This document shows positions 59,377 through 64,000 of a stretch of DNA of 64,000 nucleotides, in pieces. Made by a program: the position numbers and the translations under genes. The stretch covers positions 1 to 64,000 of the forward strand of contig NZ_JALDYF010000019.1 of the NCBI RefSeq assembly GCF_032154225.1, in the 5' to 3' direction. This stretch comes from Psychrobacillus sp032154225. Lineage in GTDB: Bacteria; Bacillota; Bacilli; Bacillales_A; Planococcaceae. The notes beneath the pieces are model-generated. The model was not told the DNA's origin, searched no databases, and saw only the letters and a list, made by a program, of their open reading frames with translations. Position 1 is the stretch's first letter. Each line of letters opens with the position of its first letter.

Positions 59377-60507
59377 TTGCCAAAATGGTATCAAATTCTT
59401 CCGAAGTATCCTTGGCTAAGTATTTATGCATGGGCTATTTTTTTCATCCTTCCTTTCTTTTTTATTTTTAAATCTTCTGCATTAGGTGGAATTATTTTTG
59501 GACTAATCGCTACTGCATTGTTTTTTATTGCTTATCGAATATCATTTACTTCCACTGGGTGGTTTTTATACGTATGCGTACTTATTGAAATTGCAATTAG
59601 CGTTATGATGACTTTTTTGTTCGGCTATATATACTTTTCTATTTTCCTTTCTTTCTTTATCGGCAATATCCAGCAAAAGGTTGGGTTTTTCATTATTTAT
59701 AGCCTGCATTTAGTAGCAACTATTGTAGCTGTAATTATTGGATTTATATCGCAGACGGAATTATTCCTTTCTCATCTTCCTTTCTTATTAATTTGTTTAA
59801 TCGGTGTGATTTTATTGCCATTTAACACTTATAACCGAAACAAAAGGGAGCTGCTAGAAGGTCAACTAGAAGATGCTCAAAAACGAATCTCTCAGTTTAT
59901 CATAATAGAGGAAAGAGAACGTATTGCACGTGATTTACATGATACACTTGGACAAAAACTTGCACTTATTGGTTTAAAAAGTGACTTGGCAAATCGTTTA
60001 ATAGAAAAAAACCCTCAAGCTGCCAAAAATGAAATTAATGATATTAATCAAACAGCTCGATTAGTTTTAAAGGAAGTACGCGAACTTGTTACGAATATGC
60101 GAGGCACTAAATTAGAAGATGAGTTATTTCGTATTAAGCAAATTTTACTTGCTGCGCAAATTTCCTGCAAAGTAAGTGGATCTCCTAAACTCTCCAATAC
60201 TCCTCTACTCGTTGAAAACTTGCTAAGTATGTGCTTAAAGGAAGTCGTAACTAATGTAGTAAAGCATAGCAAAGCTACTTCTTGTTCGATTTCGATTAAG
60301 CAGTCAGCAAAAGAAACTGTTTTGAAAGTGCATGATAATGGAGTAGGATTAAATATACAAACAGATTGGTCCAAGGGACATGGACTTCGTGGGATAAAAG
60401 AGCGTTTAGAATTTGTAAATGGCAGCTTAGATATACATACAAAGCATGGGACGACGCTCAATATACGCGTCCCTAACGTTATTCAACAAACGACACAGGA
60501 GGAATGA
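59377..60507 (+). CDS. desK: Membrane thermosensor histidine kinase DesK
   Basis: 376 aa; TTG start at 59377 with GAGGTG 6 nt upstream (GTG at 59368 lies inside that site). Five hydrophobic segments cover residues 15-150; IFFILPFFFIFKSSA matches the first helix of B. subtilis DesK. The phosphorylated histidine is H188 in ERIARDLHDTLGQKL, the same number as in B. subtilis. The ATPase domain ends with GHGLRGIKERLEFVNGSLDI. Senses membrane thickness and ordering in the cold. Confidence 0.93.
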   Translation: MPKWYQILPKYPWLSIYAWAIFFILPFFFIFKSSALGGIIFGLIATALFFIAYRISFTSTGWFLYVCVLIEIAISVMMTFLFGYIYFSIFLSFFIGNIQQKVGFFIIYSLHLVATIVAVIIGFISQTELFLSHLPFLLICLIGVILLPFNTYNRNKRELLEGQLEDAQKRISQFIIIEERERIARDLHDTLGQKLALIGLKSDLANRLIEKNPQAAKNEINDINQTARLVLKEVRELVTNMRGTKLEDELFRIKQILLAAQISCKVSGSPKLSNTPLLVENLLSMCLKEVVTNVVKHSKATSCSISIKQSAKETVLKVHDNGVGLNIQTDWSKGHGLRGIKERLEFVNGSLDIHTKHGTTLNIRVPNVIQQTTQEE

Positions 60508-60509
60508 TC

Positions 60510-61109
60510 ATGATTCGAATTGTTATTGCCGAAGACCAACGAATGATGTTAGGAGCCCTTGGTTCTCTTTTAGATTTAGAAGAGGATATGGAAGTTGTTG
60601 GGAAAGCTAGCAATGGTGAAGAAGCACTGAAGTTAATCCATATGCTAAAACCAGATATATGTATTATGGACATTGAGATGCCGATTAAAAGTGGCCTCGA
60701 TGCTGCGGAAATGTTAATGGAAGATCCATGCAAAGTAATTATATTAACAACCTTTGCAAGATCGGGTTATTTTGAACGAGCGCGAAAAGCAGGCGTCGGT
60801 GGATATTTATTGAAGGATAGCCCTAGCGAGGAGTTAGCTAATTCAATCCGAGTTATTATGGACGGTCGCCGTATTTATTCGCCTGAACTTGTTGATATTG
60901 CACTGGAGGGCGAGAACCCTTTAACAGAACGGGAAAGCCAAGTGTTAGAGTTGATTGCCGATGGAAAAAACACAAAAGAAATTGCCAGCGAGCTCTACAT
61001 TACAACCGGCACAGTCCGAAATTATATTTCCGTTATATTAGACAAACTAGACGTTGGCAATCGGATCGAAGCAATTGCTCGATTTAAGGAAAAAGGCTGG
61101 TTTAAATAA
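60510..61109 (+). CDS. desR: Response regulator DesR
   Basis: 199 aa; ATG at 60510 with GGAGG 7 nt away, overlapping no other choice as well. Receiver domain with D54 (CIMDIEMP), T near residue 80 (ILTTF), K near 103, then a LuxR-type HTH: LTERESQVLELIADGKNTKE, IASELYITTGTVRNYIS. Activates des when phosphorylated by DesK. Two bases separate it from desK. Confidence 0.93.
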   Translation: MIRIVIAEDQRMMLGALGSLLDLEEDMEVVGKASNGEEALKLIHMLKPDICIMDIEMPIKSGLDAAEMLMEDPCKVIILTTFARSGYFERARKAGVGGYLLKDSPSEELANSIRVIMDGRRIYSPELVDIALEGENPLTERESQVLELIADGKNTKEIASELYITTGTVRNYISVILDKLDVGNRIEAIARFKEKGWFK

Positions 61110-61114
61110 AGAAA

Positions 61115-61150
61115 AAACTGCTTAAAGTAAAAACTTTAAGCAGTTTTTTT
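61115..61150 (+). terminator. desKR terminator
   Basis: AAACTGCTTAAAG pairs perfectly with CTTTAAGCAGTTT around 6 nt, then Ts. Confidence 0.92.
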
Positions 61151-61209
61151 ATTTCCACTAAACTTATCGCCTTCTTTATGGGTATATATAAGTGAAAGGA
61201 GTGAAAAAA

Positions 61210-61725
61210 ATGAACGAAGATATATTTAAGAAAATAAAAAAAGGAAATAAAGAGGCATTCCGTCATTTGTACGATGAATACGTAAATTATGCCATCCGAA
61301 CAGCAAAAGCAATTACACGAAATGAGGAGCTAGCAAAGGATGCTGTTCAGGAAACTTTTATCCGTGTATATAGAAATATATCGTCTTATAATTCCACGCT
61401 TTCATTTGGCGCATGGTTTTATCGTATTTTGGTCAATGAATGCAATCGACTATTAAATAAAGAAAAAAAGACTATACCTATTGATCCGTCTTCAGTAGAA
61501 ATGTTGGAAGCATCAAAAGAAGATGCTACAGATTTATACGAAATTATTCAAAGCATGTCTGACCTGTACCGGATTCCACTTCTATTAAAATATATACAGG
61601 GATTTTCAGAAAAAGAAGTTGCCGAAATTTTAGATTTGAACCAAAACACGGTGAAATCTAGGTTATTTAACGGCCGAAACTTATTAAAAGATCAATTAGC
61701 GCTGATTGAAATGGGGGGAAAATGA
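61210..61725 (+). CDS. ECF-type RNA polymerase sigma factor (second)
   Basis: 171 aa; ATG at 61210 with AAAGGAG 8 nt upstream. Region 2: AKDAVQETFIRVYRNISSYN; region 4: YRIPLLLKYIQGFSEKEVAE, then DLNQNTVKSRLFNGRNLL. Followed after 1 bp by its membrane partner gene. Confidence 0.88.
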   Translation: MNEDIFKKIKKGNKEAFRHLYDEYVNYAIRTAKAITRNEELAKDAVQETFIRVYRNISSYNSTLSFGAWFYRILVNECNRLLNKEKKTIPIDPSSVEMLEASKEDATDLYEIIQSMSDLYRIPLLLKYIQGFSEKEVAEILDLNQNTVKSRLFNGRNLLKDQLALIEMGGK

Positions 61726-61726
61726 A

Positions 61727-62455
61727 ATGGACCAAATGGATGAACGAGCAAAAAAAGAAATTCTCAAGCATACAGAGGATTCTTCTAATACATTACAAGA
61801 GGATATTTGGAATCACATAGATCAAGAGCTCTTCCAAGAAAAAAAGGGGAAAAAGAAGTCTAAGATTATTCCTATTATTATTGTGGCAGCAGCTGTCGTA
61901 ACACTATTGTTTAGCACACAAACAGACACAGGGATGGCATTTATTAAACAGATAAAAGATCTTTTTGTGCCTGAGAAACAAATAACGCAAAGCATCGAAG
62001 GCACGGAAGAGGAAACGGACGTCATCTTGCAAGAAGGAAAAAACTCAGAATATATCATTTATATCGATGAGGAAAGATACAAATTAGTACAAGGTGAAAC
62101 CTTTGATATTATTACAACAAAAGAGCCATTAGAAGAAAAATATCCAGAAGTTTCTATGAAAATCGAGCAATTCAAGGATAAAACTTCCGAAGAAATGCTC
62201 GCTATGTTAGAAGTAAAATTACCTACTGAATACACAAATGTAACTGCAACAGAAACAGTACAGGACCCATTAGAAGGCTATAAACTTCATGGAATTTCTG
62301 GTTCTTCATGGGACAGTCCCGTCACTAATGTGTACATCTTAGATAATAAAAACGGTGGCAGCTTTGTCATTACGGAAAAGTATTTCTTAGAAGCAGCAGA
62401 AGGTCATGGAGCAAGATTTTATGCAATGTTACAACAATTCGAGATTATACAGTAG
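61727..62455 (+). CDS. Membrane-anchored probable anti-sigma factor
   Basis: 242 aa; ATG at 61727, 1 bp after the sigma stop, with GGGGGG 8 nt before. ~50 cytoplasmic residues, one membrane helix (IIPIIIVAAAVVTLLF), and ~170 outer residues with a DUF4367-like look (VQDPLEGYKLHGISG, then NKNGGSFVITEKYF). The order sigma then membrane partner supports the role. Confidence 0.75.
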   Translation: MDQMDERAKKEILKHTEDSSNTLQEDIWNHIDQELFQEKKGKKKSKIIPIIIVAAAVVTLLFSTQTDTGMAFIKQIKDLFVPEKQITQSIEGTEEETDVILQEGKNSEYIIYIDEERYKLVQGETFDIITTKEPLEEKYPEVSMKIEQFKDKTSEEMLAMLEVKLPTEYTNVTATETVQDPLEGYKLHGISGSSWDSPVTNVYILDNKNGGSFVITEKYFLEAAEGHGARFYAMLQQFEIIQ

Positions 62456-62467
62456 ACTTATTACACA

Positions 62468-62494
62468 ATAAAAACCCCGAGTAGGGGTTTTTAT
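62468..62494. terminator. Terminator between convergent genes
   Basis: AAAAACCCC pairs with GGGGTTTTT around a 5-nt loop. Confidence 0.9.
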
Positions 62495-63288
62495 TTTGAA
62501 AGTAGTGTCACAACAACTATTTCAGGCGTATTAAAAATTCTTACTGGAATAACACTATTACCCAATCCCCTACTTACAACCATACTTGTTTCATTTTCCT
62601 CGTATACACCTGCTGTATACTTTGGAAATAAACCTTGCCCTGGTGCTACAAGTCCGCCTAATCCAGGAATTCTAAACTGTCCACCATGCGCATGGCCGGA
62701 AAATACTACATCCAATCCATTTTTCACGTAATCTGAAAACGTCTCTGGCCGATGTGAAAGTGTCAATGTAAAATTATCTTGCTGTTCAAATATACTTAGT
62801 GCCTCTGCAACAGGTACCCCAGCGAGTGGATCTTCGATACCAATAATACGTATCGATTCTCCTTCTTTTTCGACTACTGTTTCTTCATTCGATAAAACAA
62901 TAACACCTAACTCAGAAAGAGAAGTTTTAATATGTACTACATCATTTGTCGCAATTTCATGATTTCCGGTCACATAGTATATAGGTGCAAGGGAAATGAG
63001 CTGCTCCACTAAATCTAAGCTATTTTGTAGGTCATATCGATTGCTGTCTATGAGGTCTCCTGTTATAAAAATGAGATCCGGTTTAGCAGTCTCGATTTTT
63101 TTCAGCAGTTTTGATTGTCTATCCCCAAATGTTGCATCATGCAAATCGGAAACTTGAATAATTTTCAAGCCATCAAATGCAGGTGGTAAATTTTCCGACT
63201 CGATTGTTATTTCCGTTGTTTGAATCCATTTGTTCCCGGTGTATAATACTACCGCTATTACACCTAAAAGTACGAGCCACTTTTTCAT
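62491..63288 (-). CDS. Membrane-anchored metallophosphoesterase (YkuE/YaeI type)
   Basis: 265 aa. An N-terminal helix anchors it. Metal motifs: QVSDLHDATFG, TGDLIDSN, GNHE, and SGHAHGGQ. Relatives hydrolyse UDP-diacylglucosamine or act as exported phosphoesterases; B. subtilis YkuE is Tat-exported, but no twin-arginine is seen here. Confidence 0.85.
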   Translation of the reverse strand: MKKWLVLLGVIAVVLYTGNKWIQTTEITIESENLPPAFDGLKIIQVSDLHDATFGDRQSKLLKKIETAKPDLIFITGDLIDSNRYDLQNSLDLVEQLISLAPIYYVTGNHEIATNDVVHIKTSLSELGVIVLSNEETVVEKEGESIRIIGIEDPLAGVPVAEALSIFEQQDNFTLTLSHRPETFSDYVKNGLDVVFSGHAHGGQFRIPGLGGLVAPGQGLFPKYTAGVYEENETSMVVSRGLGNSVIPVRIFNTPEIVVVTLLSK

Positions 63289-63312
63289 ATAATTACTCCT
63301 AAATTGAATATC

Positions 63313-63936
63313 TTACTTCGGGCTCATCAAGCCTACTCGATACCCAACATGCTCTTTTTTTACCAATTCGTTGTATGCGAACAAAGCCACATCGCCTGTT
63401 GTACTTTGAACCGCACCTAACGGTAGTAGATTGCGTTCTACTATATACGCATCTGTTTCAGCCCCTGTTGGTAAATAGGTTGGGCATACGATTGTCCAAT
63501 CTAAACCAGAAGTATTTAAAAGATCATATACTTTATGATGCTCTTTAGCTGCTACGGTTGATTTGCGCTTTGATTCAGCTGATTGATATTTTAGCAAATT
63601 TTGATTTTCACGACTAATTAATATGCCCGCTGTTCCAATAGTGACGATTCGCTTAATATTAAGTTTCGTCATTACGTAAATAATATGCGTAATCGATTCC
63701 GTTAATACAGTAGATTGATCGGTCCCAAGTGCGCTTATAACTGCATCTGCACCTGAAATTGCCTTCTCCACATCTGCTCTCACACAAGCATTTCCTTGTA
63801 TAATAGTTAATTGGGAATGTGTTTTTAACTTTTCTGGAGTTCGTACCAGCACCGTCACTTCATATTTATTTTCCAACAGCAACGAAAGCACTTCATTACC
63901 AACACGACCAGTCGCTCCAAATAATACTATCTTCAT
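63313..63936 (-). CDS. NAD(P)-binding atypical SDR (BVR-B/YwnB-like)
   Basis: 207 aa. GATGRVGNEV binds the dinucleotide; DAVISALG and the later TIVCPTYLPTG follow the biliverdin-reductase-B-like group. No catalytic YxxxK is obvious, as in that group. Probably a flavin or quinone reductase or a redox sensor. Confidence 0.83.
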   Translation of the reverse strand: MKIVLFGATGRVGNEVLSLLLENKYEVTVLVRTPEKLKTHSQLTIIQGNACVRADVEKAISGADAVISALGTDQSTVLTESITHIIYVMTKLNIKRIVTIGTAGILISRENQNLLKYQSAESKRKSTVAAKEHHKVYDLLNTSGLDWTIVCPTYLPTGAETDAYIVERNLLPLGAVQSTTGDVALFAYNELVKKEHVGYRVGLMSPK

Positions 63937-64000
63937 AATGGTACTCCTTTTTAATATTCATTTAAAAAAGTACCCCTGCTGTCCATAACAGAGATACTCC
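63937..64000. other. Window end, no gene seen
   Basis: 64 bp upstream of the SDR gene, containing its ribosome site (AAGGAG) and AT-rich sequence. Confidence 0.6.

Noticed and set aside
1..64000. CRISPR arrays, tRNA or rRNA genes, intact insertion sequences
   Set aside because: No regularly spaced repeats, cloverleaf sequences, rRNA signatures or transposase-like proteins were seen.

Overview
The window reads as chromosome of a low-GC Gram-positive, spore-former-type bacterium (Bacillales). It has strong Shine-Dalgarno sites, frequent TTG and GTG starts, T-box regulation, a PBSX-like tail module, an SbsC-like S-layer protein and the des-desK-desR cold-sensing system. A palindromic intergenic repeat of a kind I associate with Planococcaceae (Psychrobacillus, Lysinibacillus, Sporosarcina relatives) occurs twice. 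The genus is an inference.

Layout. 1-12.4 kb: the 5' part of an SbsC-like surface protein, signal peptidase I, a leucine-type T-box leader with an amino-acid permease, a squalene/phytoene-synthase-family protein, an SDR reductase, a Bmr/NorA-like drug pump with a MerR-type regulator and a clear 19-bp-spacer operator, small lipoproteins, an ECF sigma/anti-sigma pair and a large membrane protein. 12.5-14.9 kb: a GTPase-DUF697 protein and an MFS pump. 15-19.4 kb is an accessory island. It has a secreted toxin-like protein with a probable immunity gene, then an array of headless toxin C-terminal fragments each followed by an immunity gene. The array is bracketed by two ~91% identical 341-bp copies of the 3' end of a GNAT gene.

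19.4-25.6 kb: an enolase-superfamily racemase/epimerase, the intact GNAT, a divergent regulator, an NhaC-type antiporter and an M20 amidohydrolase. Two intergenic regions share a 24-bp motif. The set fits the N-succinyl-amino-acid racemase route from D- to L-amino acids. 25.9-28.5 kb: ppiB and a four-gene GntR operon.

28.6-43.2 kb: a compact contractile-tail locus with amidase, holin, fibre, baseplate, tape measure, tube and sheath genes, a late sigma-like regulator, an XtrA-like protein, an Xre repressor and an ImmA-like protease. No capsid, portal, terminase or integrase gene is present, so it looks like a tailocin. The tail-assembly chaperone carries a textbook -1 frameshift signal (A AAA AAC, 7-nt spacer, 8-bp stem) giving a 194-aa fusion.

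43.3-64 kb: mostly housekeeping. D-serine dehydratase, trhO, a UPF0178 protein, a NitT/TauT-type ABC importer, an M48 protease fused to ankyrin repeats, sbcCD, a PutP-like symporter, des-desK-desR, a second ECF sigma/anti-sigma pair, a metallophosphoesterase and an NAD(P)-binding protein. I saw no rRNA, tRNA, CRISPR array or intact insertion sequence.
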